From: Alloalcanivorax mobilis
Lineage (GTDB): Bacteria > Pseudomonadota > Gammaproteobacteria > Pseudomonadales > Alcanivoracaceae
Assembly: GCF_002864685.1 (NCBI RefSeq)
Contig: NZ_NMQZ01000009.1
Span: 1-64,000 of the forward strand
Direction: 5' to 3'
Length of the DNA: 64,000 nucleotides
In this document: positions 1-9,162 of the stretch, in pieces
Layout of the letters: each line of letters starts with the position of its first letter
How positions within the stretch are numbered: the stretch's first letter is position 1
Position numbers and translations under genes: made by a program
Notes under the pieces: generated by a model
Told to the model about the DNA's origin: nothing
Seen by the model: only the letters and a program-made list of their open reading frames with translations
Database searches by the model: none

Positions 1-28
1 GACGGGTAAGCCGTGCCGTTGAAGGCCC

Positions 29-228
29 GTTGAAAGTTAAAAGTTAAAGGTTAAAAGGTCTTGCCCTGAAAGGCTTTCCCGCGGCCCGCTGCCGGTCCAG
101 GGTTGCTTCAGCTTGTAGCTTGCAGCTTGCAGCCGCACCGATCGCGGGCAAGGCCTCCCCGCCCCCAAGACCTCCCCCGCGTTTCAACTTTTAACTTTTA
201 ACTTTCAACTCGCGTACCTTTCAACTTG
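29..228. repeat. Heptamer-repeat element E1 downstream of sthA
   Basis: The left arm (29-58) is a 7-bp-periodic run of the word AAGTTAA. The right arm (181-228) is the reverse complement of the same word (TTAACTT), so the two arms face each other across a GC-rich core. A second 7-bp run, of the type TTGCAGC/TTGTAGC, lies inside at 106-134. No gene is visible in 1-243 apart from the sthA stop. The left-hand neighbour lies outside the window. Confidence 0.7.
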
Positions 229-243
229 CGTTCTCGCTGACAG

Positions 244-1644
244 CTATCTCGCCACCCGATTGACCCCATTAATCGCCGCTACCCGGTAGCCTTCCGCCAT
301 GGTCGGGTAGTTGAAGGTGGTGTCCACGAAGTAATGAAGGGTGTTGTTGGGCGCCGGCTGACGCATGACCGCTTGCCCGACGTGCACGATTTCCATGGCC
401 TGATACCCAAAGCAGTGGATGCCCAGCACTTCCAGCGTTTCCCGGTGGAACAGAATCTTCAGCATGCCAACGCGCTCACCGGTAATCTGTGCGCGCGCCA
501 GATTCTTGAAAAACGCCTGCCCGACTTCGTAGGGCACGCGCGCTTCGGTCAGTTCCTGTTCGGTGCGGCCCACCGAGCTGATGCCGGGAATGGTATAGAT
601 GCCGGTGGGCACGTCGGTGACCTGCTTGACCACTTCGCCGGACACAATCCCCGCCGCACAGAAGCGGCCCTGGTCATAGGAGGCGCTGGCCAGCGACGGC
701 CAGCCCACCACATCGCCCACCGCGTACACGTTTTCGGCGCCGGTCTGATAGCGTTCGTCCACGCTCAATTGCCCTCGGCCGTTGGCCTGCAGGCCGATAT
801 TCTCAAGGCCGATGTCCTGGGTATTGCCAGAGCGGCCATTGCTCCACAGCAGCGCGTCCGCGCGCAGTCGTTTGCCTGACTGCAGTTCCAGGGTAACACC
901 GCCGTCATCGGCGACCACCCGCTGGTAATGCTCGCTGTTGCGAATGGTGGCGCCCTGATCACGCAGGTGGTAACTGAGTGCGTCGGAAATTTCGGTATCG
1001 AGAAAGTCGAGCAAGTGCTCACGGCTGTTGACCAGATCCACTCTCATGCCCAGCCCGGTGAACAGGCAGGCATATTCGCAACCGATCACGCCGGCACCGT
1101 AAATAATCACGTTACGGGGCGTGTGCTCCATGGTCAGAATGGTGTCCGAGTCGTACACCCGTGGGTGATCGAAGTCCACGTCCTCGGGGTGATAGGGCCG
1201 TGAGCCGGTGGCGATCAGAATATTGGCGCTGCGCAGCAGCCATTGGCGGCCGGCGCTGTCGTCCACGCGCACCTCGCCCGGCCCCTGGATATAACCCCGC
1301 CCGGCGAACAGACGGACCCGGTTGCGGCCATAGAAATCGCTGCGCACCTGCACCTGGTTGTCGATCACCTCGCGGGTGCGTTTGATCAGGTCCTGCCAGC
1401 GCACGGTGCGCGGGTCGATCAGCCCCCGCAACAGCGGATTGCGCTGCGAGCGGATTACCTGCCGCACCTGGTGACGCAGAGCCTTGGAGGGAATGGTGCC
1501 CCAGTGGGTGCAATTGCCGCCGATCTGAGCCGGGCTGTCGATCATCGCCACCCGCAGCCCGCCCTTGGCGGCCTGCATCGCCGCCGCCTCGCCCGCCGGC
1601 CCGCTGCCAAGAATGACGAGATCCCATCCGGAACTGATATCCAT
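244..1644 (-). CDS. sthA: Soluble pyridine nucleotide transhydrogenase
   Basis: This cytoplasmic flavoprotein reversibly passes hydride between NADPH and NAD+, usually draining excess NADPH. Its 466 residues match the family length. The FAD-binding GSGPAG lies at residues 13-18 and the NAD(P)-binding GAGVIG at about 182-187. The region of the active disulfide reads [10 protein letters not shown]. The first Cys is present and the second is Thr, as expected for SthA and unlike lipoamide dehydrogenase or glutathione reductase. The ATG at 1644 is preceded by a GGGGAGG ribosome site. It is divergent from the LapA-domain gene across 148 bp. The assignment is secure. Confidence 0.96.
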   Translation of the reverse strand: MDISSGWDLVILGSGPAGEAAAMQAAKGGLRVAMIDSPAQIGGNCTHWGTIPSKALRHQVRQVIRSQRNPLLRGLIDPRTVRWQDLIKRTREVIDNQVQVRSDFYGRNRVRLFAGRGYIQGPGEVRVDDSAGRQWLLRSANILIATGSRPYHPEDVDFDHPRVYDSDTILTMEHTPRNVIIYGAGVIGCEYACLFTGLGMRVDLVNSREHLLDFLDTEISDALSYHLRDQGATIRNSEHYQRVVADDGGVTLELQSGKRLRADALLWSNGRSGNTQDIGLENIGLQANGRGQLSVDERYQTGAENVYAVGDVVGWPSLASASYDQGRFCAAGIVSGEVVKQVTDVPTGIYTIPGISSVGRTEQELTEARVPYEVGQAFFKNLARAQITGERVGMLKILFHRETLEVLGIHCFGYQAMEIVHVGQAVMRQPAPNNTLHYFVDTTFNYPTMAEGYRVAAINGVNRVAR

Positions 1645-1792
1645 ACTGCCTGCACCTCCCCTGTTGCGATTCGAGACACCCGGCCGGGACGGATAGAAAT
1701 TGCTCCGCGACTGTGAAACAGTAAACCGACCGTTATAAAAACTCTGTCAGACGTACTCCACCCGCCCCATTGCGCTACCCAGGAGCCCAGGT

Positions 1793-2110
1793 ATGGACAC
1801 CACACCCCACGGCAACCCCGACAACAAACCCTCTGGCGCGCGCCGCGCCGCCGCTGGCGCCGGGGGCTGGCTGCGCCGCCACCCACTGGGAACGGTGCAG
1901 ATTCTGTTGTTGATTCTGCTGGCCATAATTGTGCTGCAGAATCTGGAACCGACCTCCATTGACGTGCTGTTCTGGACCGTGGCGCGGCTGCCGAAGCTGA
2001 TGATCATCGTCATCAGCATGGTGCTGGGCGCGCTGACCTGGGAATTGATACGCCGCCACCTGAAGCCCCATGCCCGCGGCGCCACCCCTACCAGCCGAAC
2101 ACGTCCTTGA
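1793..2110 (+). CDS. LapA-domain (DUF1049) small membrane protein
   Basis: A 105-residue protein with a basic, proline/alanine-rich N-terminal tail, then a membrane segment at about 33-48 (LGTVQILLLILLAIIVLQN) and a second at about 66-82. The spacing of the two segments, with QN just after the first helix, is typical of DUF1049/LapA domains. The true lapA, next to lapB, lies at 50249-50488, so this is a second paralogue of unknown role. A CAGGAG ribosome site precedes the ATG. Its 3' end overlaps the convergent hda gene by 23 bp. Confidence 0.75.
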   Translation: MDTTPHGNPDNKPSGARRAAAGAGGWLRRHPLGTVQILLLILLAIIVLQNLEPTSIDVLFWTVARLPKLMIIVISMVLGALTWELIRRHLKPHARGATPTSRTRP

Positions 2111-2777
2111 TAAAAGGAATGGTCAGCGCCCGCTGGCGGGCCAGGGCGATGCGATCCAGCGTCGCCAATCGCGCCAGCAGTGCCGCCGGCGCGCGCTCAC
2201 TGCGCATCACCATATAGCGCGCCACCTCGCCGTTGAGTTTGAGGCCACGCTCGTGGGCGCGCTCGGCCAGCAGCGCAGCGAGATCGTCCTCGCTGAGCGG
2301 TTGCAAGCGAATCACCGGGCCAGCCGCCAGCCGGGTGGCCAGATCCGGCAGGCTCCAGCCCAGCGCGCCGGGCGCCGCCGAGGCGCTGAACAGCAACGCC
2401 CCACCACGCGCCATCACCCGGTTGTAGAGATGAAACAGCGCTTCTTCCCAGGCGCGCTGACCGGCGAAGCGGTCCACGTCGTCCAGGGCCAGCAGGTCGA
2501 ACTGCTCCATGGCTTCGAGCACCTGGGGCACCAGCGGCAACAGCTCCGAGGCCGGCAACAGACAGGCCTGGCGCCCGCGCACGCGCGCACGCCGCACCGC
2601 GCCCTCCAGCAAATGGCTGCGCCCCTGGCCGGGCTGGGCCCAGATCAGCGCCTGGCGCTCTTCGCCTTCGGCGGCGGCCTGCACGGTGGCCAGCGCCAGG
2701 CCGTTAGGGCCGGCGTGGAAGTTATCCAGGTCGTGGCCTTCGCGCAGTTCCAGAGCAAGCGGCAGTTGAGCGATCAT
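2088..2777 (-). CDS. hda: DnaA regulatory inactivator Hda
   Basis: Hda is an AAA+ protein that, bound to the DNA-loaded beta clamp, stimulates ATP hydrolysis by DnaA and so stops re-initiation. The N-terminal QLPLALEL (residues 4-11) is a clamp-binding motif. The nucleotide-binding region reads GQGRSHLL with Arg in place of the usual Walker A Lys, which is normal for Hda. LALDDVDRF is the Walker B region. At 229 residues it has the AAA+ module but not the DnaA DNA-binding domain IV. Its ATG directly follows the stop of the DUF2066 gene with no spacer, so the two are probably translationally coupled. Confidence 0.93.
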   Translation of the reverse strand: MIAQLPLALELREGHDLDNFHAGPNGLALATVQAAAEGEERQALIWAQPGQGRSHLLEGAVRRARVRGRQACLLPASELLPLVPQVLEAMEQFDLLALDDVDRFAGQRAWEEALFHLYNRVMARGGALLFSASAAPGALGWSLPDLATRLAAGPVIRLQPLSEDDLAALLAERAHERGLKLNGEVARYMVMRSERAPAALLARLATLDRIALARQRALTIPFIKDVFGW

Positions 2778-3872
2778 CTATAAACGACAGTAAGTGAGCG
2801 AGGTTGAGCCGGCCGACGCGGCGGCGCCCGACGCGGCGGCGCCCGACGCATCGGCGCCCGACGCATCCGCGCAACGGCGCAGGCCGGCAACGCCATCCAG
2901 CAGATCCGCCAGATCGGCGCGGCCGCCGGCGAAATCCACCGCGAAGCTGAGTGCATTGTCTCGGGCACCGCGCAATTGCACCGAGCGTATCGCGCCCAGG
3001 CTGTTCAATTGCGCCTGCAACTGATGCCAGGCCTCCAGGGTATCGACACCGCGAACCATCAGGGCCTGGGCCTGATGGTTGCCGGCGCTGGCGCCACTGA
3101 CCCGGTAACGGTCGGCCATTTGGGCGGTGATCCCGGTCACCATGCTGGCCAGGGCGGCGTCCTTGGAGGCCACCTGGTCACGCCCCTGGGTGACGGTGTC
3201 GCCACCGTGCAAAAGCCGCCAGTTGATGGTGGTGCGGGCGCCTTCGTAGATCACCGCGGTGGCCACCCATTCGGCGCCATAGCGCTGTGAGGCATCCAGC
3301 ACCGGGCCATCAAACCGGCCGCGCACGTCCGCCACGGTGAGTGTACGTTTCTCGGTCTCATCCCATTTTGGCAGCGTCACCCGCAAACCCTGATCGATGG
3401 CCGCCTGTTGCAGGCGCGCGCCGGTCTCGTCGCCGGCGCTGACCATATCGCCCCGGCCACTGCCCTGATCCACCAGCCACACCAGCACCGGCGGACGCGA
3501 CGCGCTCCACACCGGCGCGCCCTGGGCGGCCAGATAACGGCCCAATTCCTCGGCGTCGAACAGCGCATTGAGGGCGCGCGGTGAACCCTGCCGGTAGCTG
3601 TATTTCAGCAGCCAGCGCCGCGGGTCTTGCAGAGCCGCCGCCGCGCCGGGTTGCGCGTTAACATCGCTTTGCCCGGTGAGCCGGTGGATCACCTCTTCCA
3701 GGCCCTGGCGCAGGGCCTGCTGGTCCACGCTGGCGCCGCCCGCGCTGTCGTCCAGCGGTACCGTCACTTGCCCCAGGTCGCTTGCGGGGGCGGCGGTCGC
3801 CGCCGTGCCCATGGCCAACAGCAACCCGACAAGCACGGCTCGCCATACACGGCGTGGATGATTGAAAGTCAC
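2778..3872 (-). CDS. DUF2066 family exported protein
   Basis: A 364-residue protein with an N-terminal signal peptide (basic start, hydrophobic LVGLLLAMGTAATAA, likely cut after TAAPA). The body resembles the DUF2066 proteins that commonly lie just upstream of hda in Pseudomonas and relatives; their biochemical function is not known to me. It starts with GTG, with AGGAG upstream. The C-terminus carries a low-complexity ADASGADASGAAASGAAAS tail encoded by imperfect 15-bp tandem repeats (about 2815-2872), then a short ending SLTYCRL. It is divergent from purM. Confidence 0.8.
   Translation of the reverse strand: MTFNHPRRVWRAVLVGLLLAMGTAATAAPASDLGQVTVPLDDSAGGASVDQQALRQGLEEVIHRLTGQSDVNAQPGAAAALQDPRRWLLKYSYRQGSPRALNALFDAEELGRYLAAQGAPVWSASRPPVLVWLVDQGSGRGDMVSAGDETGARLQQAAIDQGLRVTLPKWDETEKRTLTVADVRGRFDGPVLDASQRYGAEWVATAVIYEGARTTINWRLLHGGDTVTQGRDQVASKDAALASMVTGITAQMADRYRVSGASAGNHQAQALMVRGVDTLEAWHQLQAQLNSLGAIRSVQLRGARDNALSFAVDFAGGRADLADLLDGVAGLRRCADASGADASGAAASGAAASAGSTSLTYCRL
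2815..2872. repeat. 15-bp coding tandem repeat in the DUF2066 gene
   Basis: Four near-identical copies of a unit resembling GCGGCGCCCGACGCG. They encode Ala/Ser/Gly/Asp-rich repeats close to the C-terminus. The length is a multiple of three, so copy-number changes would keep the frame. Confidence 0.75.
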
Positions 3873-4033
3873 CTGATCTCTACTCCTGGCGTTCGCCTCG
3901 ACGGCGCGCCGGCGGCCCGGACCGGGCCCGTGAATTTCCGGCGCGCATTATCTCCCATCTGACCGCCGCTGGCGAACCGGATTCCCCAACTCCATGTTTC
4001 TTACGCAAACACCCCGATATCGCCGCTCAGCCG

Positions 4034-4062
4034 TTTCCAGTGCCGGTGGTGGTTGCTAGAAT
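4034..4062 (+). promoter_or_regulatory. Candidate sigma70 promoter for purM
   Basis: TTTCCA (4034-4039) and TAGAAT (4057-4062) are separated by 17 bp, about 32 bp before the purM start codon. The match is by eye only. Confidence 0.4.
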
Positions 4063-4094
4063 ACGCGGCCTTCATGACCCCCCGGAGCCCTCCC

Positions 4095-5141
4095 ATGAGC
4101 GAACAGAAAAGGCCGTTGACCTATCGCGACGCCGGTGTCGACATCGACGCAGGTAACGAACTGGTGCAGCGGATCAAGCCGATCGCCAAACGCACCCGCC
4201 GCCCGGAAGTGCTTGGTGGTCTGGGCGGCTTCGGCGCTCTGTGCGCGCTGCCAGAGGGCTATAAGAATCCGGTCTTGGTGGCCGGCACCGATGGCGTGGG
4301 CACCAAGCTGCGCCTTGCCGTGGAGCACAATGGCCACGACACCGTGGGCATCGACTTGGTGGCGATGTGCGTCAACGATCTGGTGGTGGGCGGTGCCGAG
4401 CCGCTGTTTTTCCTGGATTACTACGCCACCGGGAAACTGGACGTGGACACCGCCGCCCGGGTGGTTGCCGGCATCGGCGAGGGCTGCGAACAGGCCGGTT
4501 GCGCGCTGATCGGTGGTGAAACCGCCGAGATGCCGGGCATGTACGAAGGCGAGGATTACGATCTGGCCGGCTTTTGCGTGGGCGTGGTGGAACGCGACGG
4601 CGTGATCGACGGCAGCCAGGTCAGCCCCGGCGACACACTGATCGGGCTGGCCGCGTCGGGGCCTCACTCCAACGGTTACTCGCTGATTCGCAAGATTCTC
4701 GAGCAGGCCGATGACACCGGCGACCTGGAGGGCAAACCACTGATGTCGCATCTGTTGGCCCCCACGCGCATCTATGTGAAATCCCTGCTCAACCTGATTA
4801 AACAAGTGCCGGTGCACGCCCTGGCCCACATTACCGGCGGCGGCCTGCCGGAGAATCTGCCGCGGGTGCTGCCCGACGGAGTGCGCGCCGTGATCGATAC
4901 CCAGGCCTGGCAATGGCCGGCGGTGTTCCGCTGGCTGCAGGAGCAGGGGCAGGTGCCGGCGGCGGAAATGTACCGCACCTTCAATTGCGGCGTCGGCATG
5001 GTGGTGGTGGTGCCCGCCGATCATCTCGACCAGGCATTGGCGTTGCTGGAAGCCGGCGGTGAAACGCCGTTCGTGATCGGCGAGATCCGCGCCAGCGATT
5101 CCGCCGCGCCCGAGGTGCTGCTGGAAGGCCTGGCCACGTGA
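4095..5141 (+). CDS. purM: Phosphoribosylformylglycinamidine cyclo-ligase (AIR synthetase)
   Basis: PurM catalyses the fifth step of de novo purine synthesis, closing the imidazole ring of FGAM to AIR with ATP. The protein has 348 residues from the ATG at 4095, which has CCGGAG 8 bp upstream and begins [20 protein letters not shown]. An upstream in-frame start would add an unusual 14-residue leader without a ribosome site. Family features include [29 protein letters not shown] and [13 protein letters not shown]. It overlaps purN by 4 bp (GTGA), giving the standard purMN operon. Confidence 0.97.
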   Translation: MSEQKRPLTYRDAGVDIDAGNELVQRIKPIAKRTRRPEVLGGLGGFGALCALPEGYKNPVLVAGTDGVGTKLRLAVEHNGHDTVGIDLVAMCVNDLVVGGAEPLFFLDYYATGKLDVDTAARVVAGIGEGCEQAGCALIGGETAEMPGMYEGEDYDLAGFCVGVVERDGVIDGSQVSPGDTLIGLAASGPHSNGYSLIRKILEQADDTGDLEGKPLMSHLLAPTRIYVKSLLNLIKQVPVHALAHITGGGLPENLPRVLPDGVRAVIDTQAWQWPAVFRWLQEQGQVPAAEMYRTFNCGVGMVVVVPADHLDQALALLEAGGETPFVIGEIRASDSAAPEVLLEGLAT

Positions 5142-5803
5142 CCCACCGGATCGCGGTGCTGATCAGTGGCGCCGGCTCCAATCTGCAAGCGATTCTGGAT
5201 GCGGTGGAGGCCGGCACCCTGGCGGCCCGCGTCACCCTGGTGCTGAGCAATAAAGCCGCAGCCGGTGGCCTGCAGCGGGCGGCGCGCGCGGGCATTCCCC
5301 GCGCGGTGATCGACCACCGTGATTACGCCGACCGCGCCGCCTTCGACGCCGCCATGATCGCGCGCATCGACGAGCACGGCGCCGACACCGTGGTGCTGGC
5401 CGGTTTTATGCGTATTCTCACGCCCCTGTTCGTGAACCACTACGCCGGCCGTCTGATCAACATTCACCCTTCCCTGCTGCCCAAGTACCAGGGCCTCAAT
5501 ACCCACGCCCGCGCCCTGGAAGCCGGCGACCACGAACACGGCTGCTCGGTGCATTTCGTGACCGAGGAACTGGACGGCGGCCCGCTGATCGCCCAGGCCC
5601 GCATCGCGGTGGCCGAGAACGATACCGCCGCGAGCCTGTCGAAAAGGGTTCAGCGCTGTGAACATGAGCTGTACCCTCGGGTCTTGTCATGGCGCGCGGA
5701 GCAACGATTGCGCCTCACCGACCAGGGAGTGGAGCTGGATGGCGAACGTTTACCCCCACAAGGCCGGCAAACGGCCCTGGCTGCGATGGCTGAGCGCCAC
5801 TAG
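5138..5803 (+). CDS. purN: Phosphoribosylglycinamide formyltransferase
   Basis: PurN transfers the formyl group of 10-formyl-THF to GAR (third purine step). The GTG start sits in the GTGA overlap with purM. The N-terminal [12 protein letters not shown] phosphate-binding region, the catalytic [10 protein letters not shown] (Asn and His) and the Asp of [10 protein letters not shown] are all present. Its 221 residues are normal for the family. The last 65 bp overlap the chosen start of the following DUF3108 gene. Confidence 0.96.
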   Translation: MTHRIAVLISGAGSNLQAILDAVEAGTLAARVTLVLSNKAAAGGLQRAARAGIPRAVIDHRDYADRAAFDAAMIARIDEHGADTVVLAGFMRILTPLFVNHYAGRLINIHPSLLPKYQGLNTHARALEAGDHEHGCSVHFVTEELDGGPLIAQARIAVAENDTAASLSKRVQRCEHELYPRVLSWRAEQRLRLTDQGVELDGERLPPQGRQTALAAMAERH

Positions 5804-6470
5804 CGCCGTTCTCGCGGTCCTGCTGCTGCCCGCTGCCGCCAGCGCCGAGCCGCCGCTGGCGGCGTTCTCCAGTCAATACCGCCTTAAAGCCGCCGGCTTT
5901 CCGTTCTCGGTGTCGGCGATGCGCACCCTCAAACCTCTCGATAACGGCGACTGGCGGATGGAAGTGCTGGCCCATAATTTTATCGGCGAGATTCGCGAAA
6001 CCTCGGTGTTCACCTGGCGAGGCTGCACCCCGGTAACCCACTATTATGGTTATCTGCGCAAAGGCCTGGGCCAGGTGAAAAGCGCCGAGGTGCGTATCAG
6101 CGACGGCCAGGCCACCAGCGAGCGCAGCGAACATCAGCCCGCCCGCTTCGCCGTGGACCGCGACGCCAGCGACAAAATCGCCATGACCCTGGCGCTTCAG
6201 TGCCGGCTGGCGCGCGGCGACCAGGATCTCACCGTCAAGGTGGTGGATGAGCGCGAGCAGGAGGTCCAGCATTACGAAGTGCAGGGCAGGGAGACGCTCA
6301 AGCTTGGCGATCTGAAGCTCGACACGGTCAAGGTGCATCGGGTGCGCGCCGGCACCAGCAAGCGGCAGACCTGGTTGTGGTTCGCACCGCAGCGTGGTTA
6401 TGAGCTGGTGCAGATGGTCCAGGAAAACAGCGATGGCCGACACGTTCTCACCCTGGAGCCGTCCCCATGA
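5739..6470 (+). CDS. DUF3108 exported protein, copy 1
   Basis: A 243-residue protein with a long basic N-region and a signal peptide ([17 protein letters not shown], cut probably just before EPPL). The rest is a beta-rich DUF3108-type domain with conserved phrases such as YRLKAAGFPF and LWFAPQRGYELV. The start is placed at the ATG at 5739 because it follows GGGAG and GGAG and gives a complete signal peptide, although it lies inside the end of purN. Genes of this family often follow purMN. The function is unknown; the domain is thought to form a periplasmic beta-barrel-like fold. Confidence 0.8.
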   Translation: MANVYPHKAGKRPWLRWLSATSAVLAVLLLPAAASAEPPLAAFSSQYRLKAAGFPFSVSAMRTLKPLDNGDWRMEVLAHNFIGEIRETSVFTWRGCTPVTHYYGYLRKGLGQVKSAEVRISDGQATSERSEHQPARFAVDRDASDKIAMTLALQCRLARGDQDLTVKVVDEREQEVQHYEVQGRETLKLGDLKLDTVKVHRVRAGTSKRQTWLWFAPQRGYELVQMVQENSDGRHVLTLEPSP

Positions 6471-7180
6471 AGCGCGCCGTTTTGTTGCTCGCACCGCTGC
6501 TGTTGACGCTGTGCTCCACCCTGGCCATGGCCGAACCGCTGGCGCCGTTTTCCGCCAAATACCGCATTTATGTCAACAAGATTCCCACACCGATCACCGC
6601 CACCCTGACCCTGGAACCGGCCGGCGACGATCGCTATCACATGCTGTTTCTGGCCCGCTCCTGGCTGCTTGATAACAAGGAAGAGAGCTGGTTCCACTGG
6701 AACAACTGCCAGCCCCGCACCCAGCGTTACGTGCACGAGTTCAACGGCTTCGGCAAACACCGCTACCATCACACCGACTTCAACTGGGCCAAACACACGG
6801 TGATCAGCCGCTCCGAGGACGGCACCGAAAGCTTTCCGTTCCCCGCCGACGCGCTCGACGAGTTGAGCATGCTGCTGCGGGCACGGTGCGTGTTCGCCAC
6901 CGGCGACAAGGAATACGACGCCACCAGCGTGTACGGCGACGACATCCGCCACCATCATTTCGTGGTGATCGACCGGGAAACCATCGATACACCAATGGGG
7001 GAACTGGACACCCTGGTGGTGGAGAAAAAGCGCGACAAAGACAACGACAGCAACCGCCGCACCCTGTTCTGGGTGGCCCCCAAGGTAGGCTATATGGTGG
7101 TCAAGGCCCGCCACATCGAAAGCGCCCTGCTGCACGGCGAACTCAACATGACGGAATACAGCGGGCCGGAGCCTGACTGA
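6467..7180 (+). CDS. DUF3108 exported protein, copy 2
   Basis: A 237-residue tandem paralogue of the preceding gene, overlapping it by ATGA. The signal peptide (MKRAVLLLAPLLLTLCSTLAMA) is followed by EPLAPFSAKYRIYV, which aligns with EPPLAAFSSQYRLKA of copy 1. The C-terminal FWVAPKVGYMVVKA matches copy 1's WFAPQRGYELVQM. The phrase WNNCQPRTQRYVHEF corresponds to WRGCTPVTHYYGYL, so a Cys is conserved between the copies. The function is unknown; the coupling suggests that the two act together in the periplasm. Confidence 0.8.
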   Translation: MKRAVLLLAPLLLTLCSTLAMAEPLAPFSAKYRIYVNKIPTPITATLTLEPAGDDRYHMLFLARSWLLDNKEESWFHWNNCQPRTQRYVHEFNGFGKHRYHHTDFNWAKHTVISRSEDGTESFPFPADALDELSMLLRARCVFATGDKEYDATSVYGDDIRHHHFVVIDRETIDTPMGELDTLVVEKKRDKDNDSNRRTLFWVAPKVGYMVVKARHIESALLHGELNMTEYSGPEPD

Positions 7181-7189
7181 AGCAAAAGC

Positions 7190-7288
7190 AGTTAAAAGTT
7201 AAAAGTTAAAAGTTACAGGCGCGGGCACGTCATTGCCGTGGGAAGGGCCCTCGCCGCGTTCAACTTTTAACTTGAAACCTTCAACTTC
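7190..7288. repeat. Heptamer-repeat element E2 between DUF3108 and dcd
   Basis: The left arm (7190-7217) is four heptamers of the word AGTTAAA. The right arm (7258-7288) is its inverted complement (TTCAACTTTTAACTTGAAAC). The 40-bp GC-rich core starts GGCGCGGGCACG. It fills almost the whole gap between two convergent genes and leaves no room for another gene. Confidence 0.8.
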
Positions 7289-7298
7289 TTTATGGTCG

Positions 7299-7868
7299 TC
7301 AGGCCCGCGGCAGCGTCACCCCTCTCTGCCCCTGATATTTGCCTTCGCGGTCCTTGTAGGAGGTTTCGCAGACTTCGTCGGATTCCAGGAACAGCATCTG
7401 CGCCACGCCCTCGTTGGCGTAAATGCGCGCCGGCAGGGTGGTGGTGTTGGAGAATTCCAGCGTTACGTGCCCTTCCCATTCCGGTTCCAGCGGGGTCACG
7501 TTGACGATGATGCCGCAGCGCGCGTAGGTGGATTTGCCCAGGCAAATGGTGAGCACATTGCGGGGAATGCGGAAATACTCGACGGTGCGCGCCAGGGCGA
7601 ACGAATTGGGCGGGATGGTGCAGTAATCGCCTTTCACGTCCACGAAGCTTTTCTCGTCGAAATGCTTGGGGTCCACGGTGGCCGAGTGAATGTTGGTGAA
7701 CACCTTGAATTCATCGGCGCAGCGCACGTCGTAGCCATAGCTGGAAACGCCGTAGGAAATCAGTTTGGCGCCGCTTTCGTCGGTGCGCACCTGGCCATTC
7801 TGAAACGGTTCGATCATGCCGTGTTCATGGGCCATGCGGGTGATCCAGCGATCGGATTTGATGCTCAT
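7299..7868 (-). CDS. dcd: dCTP deaminase
   Basis: Dcd deaminates dCTP to dUTP and so feeds thymidylate synthesis. The 189-residue protein contains the trimeric dUTPase-like core, with substrate-binding KSTYARCGI and the catalytic Glu in [12 protein letters not shown]. The C-terminal [11 protein letters not shown] closes the active site. The family length is about 190. It is transcribed toward the DUF3108 pair. Confidence 0.96.
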   Translation of the reverse strand: MSIKSDRWITRMAHEHGMIEPFQNGQVRTDESGAKLISYGVSSYGYDVRCADEFKVFTNIHSATVDPKHFDEKSFVDVKGDYCTIPPNSFALARTVEYFRIPRNVLTICLGKSTYARCGIIVNVTPLEPEWEGHVTLEFSNTTTLPARIYANEGVAQMLFLESDEVCETSYKDREGKYQGQRGVTLPRA

Positions 7869-7965
7869 TGCGGTCCTTGTGAGTCGGCGGCCTAGCAGGC
7901 AACGTTAGTCGGCCAATGTTACCCAAGCAACGCTGGAAAAACAGCCCGGCGCGCTGGCAGAGCCA

Positions 7966-9051
7966 CTAATGTTGCACCACTTTCGGGAAAGAACGCCGTC
8001 CCGGCCGGGTCAGCGACAGCCGCGCCGCCATGCGCCGCGCCGCTTGCCGGTACAGGCGCGCCTCGGCGCTGTCCGGCTCCGCCACCACCGTCGGGGTGCC
8101 GCCGTCGGCCTGCTCACGAATCCGCAGCGATAACGGCAAGGACCCCAGCACCGGGGTTTGATACTGCTCGGACATGCGCTGTGCACCGCCCTGGCCGAAC
8201 ACATGCTCTTCGTGGCCGCAATTTGAGCACACATGCACGGCCATGTTCTCGACGATGCCCAGTACCCGGATGTCCACCTTGGCGAACATCTCCACGCCCT
8301 TGATGGCGTCCAACAGGGCGATGTCCTGAGGCGTGGTCACCACCACCGCGCCGGCCACCGGAATTTTCTGCGCCAGGGTCAATTGGATATCGCTGGTGCC
8401 CGGCGGCAGGTCGACGATCAGATAGTCCAGGTCTCGCCACAGGGTCTGAATCATCATCTGCGTGAGCGCCCCGCTGGCCTTCGGGCCGCGCCACACCACC
8501 GGCGTCTGGCGGGTCATCAGAAAACCCATCGACATGGTCTGAAGGCCATGGGCCGGCACCGGCACGAAACGGTCCCCTTCCAGAACCTCGGGCCGGGTGC
8601 CGTCGGGCAGGCCCAGCATCAGCGGCTGGCTGGGCCCGAAGATGTCCGCATCGAGCAGCCCCACCCGCGCGCCCTCGGCGCTCAGCGCCAGCGCCAGATT
8701 GACCGCCGTGGTGGATTTGCCGACCCCGCCCTTTCCGGAGGCCACGGCGATAATATTGGCTACCTGCTCCATCGCCGGCATGTCGTTCTGAGTGCGGTGC
8801 GGCTTGACCGCCACGCTCAGGTCCAGATTCAGCGCCAGGCCGTTCAAGTGGGGCGCCACCTGCCGCTCGATGCGCTCGCGCAGGGCATCGATTTGCGACG
8901 CGCAGGGGTAACCCAGGGTAATGCCCAGGTGCAGCCCGCCCGGTGATTCGGTCAGTTCGGTGACACACCCCGCGCTCACCAGGTCGGCGTAAAGATCCTC
9001 GGGGATCAATTCGGAAAGCGACTGTCTAACCGCCTGTTCGATGCTGGTCAT
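7966..9051 (-). CDS. apbC: Iron-sulfur cluster carrier ApbC/Mrp
   Basis: A 361-residue P-loop ATPase that binds and transfers [4Fe-4S] clusters to apoproteins. An N-terminal MIP18/DUF59-like domain (about residues 1-85) precedes the deviant Walker A SGKGGVGKST. The Mrp signature DLPPGTSDIQLTL and the cluster-binding CSNC pair follow. The start at 9051 (MTSIEQAV) is preceded by AGGAGG; a longer in-frame reading lacks such a site. It is divergent from the SIMPL lipoprotein gene. Confidence 0.93.
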   Translation of the reverse strand: MTSIEQAVRQSLSELIPEDLYADLVSAGCVTELTESPGGLHLGITLGYPCASQIDALRERIERQVAPHLNGLALNLDLSVAVKPHRTQNDMPAMEQVANIIAVASGKGGVGKSTTAVNLALALSAEGARVGLLDADIFGPSQPLMLGLPDGTRPEVLEGDRFVPVPAHGLQTMSMGFLMTRQTPVVWRGPKASGALTQMMIQTLWRDLDYLIVDLPPGTSDIQLTLAQKIPVAGAVVVTTPQDIALLDAIKGVEMFAKVDIRVLGIVENMAVHVCSNCGHEEHVFGQGGAQRMSEQYQTPVLGSLPLSLRIREQADGGTPTVVAEPDSAEARLYRQAARRMAARLSLTRPGRRSFPKVVQH

Positions 9052-9162
9052 GGAACCTCCTGCCGTTGAAGTGGGGATGATAGAGTGTCTGTTCACCACA
9101 ACCAAACGCGGCGGCCCGGATCGGCCCGATTACCGCTTTTTTATTCATGGAGAGCCCGAAAA

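Noticed and set aside
3873-4094. Purine riboswitch upstream of purM
   Set aside because: No purine aptamer core could be recognised; only a simple promoter-like pair was seen.
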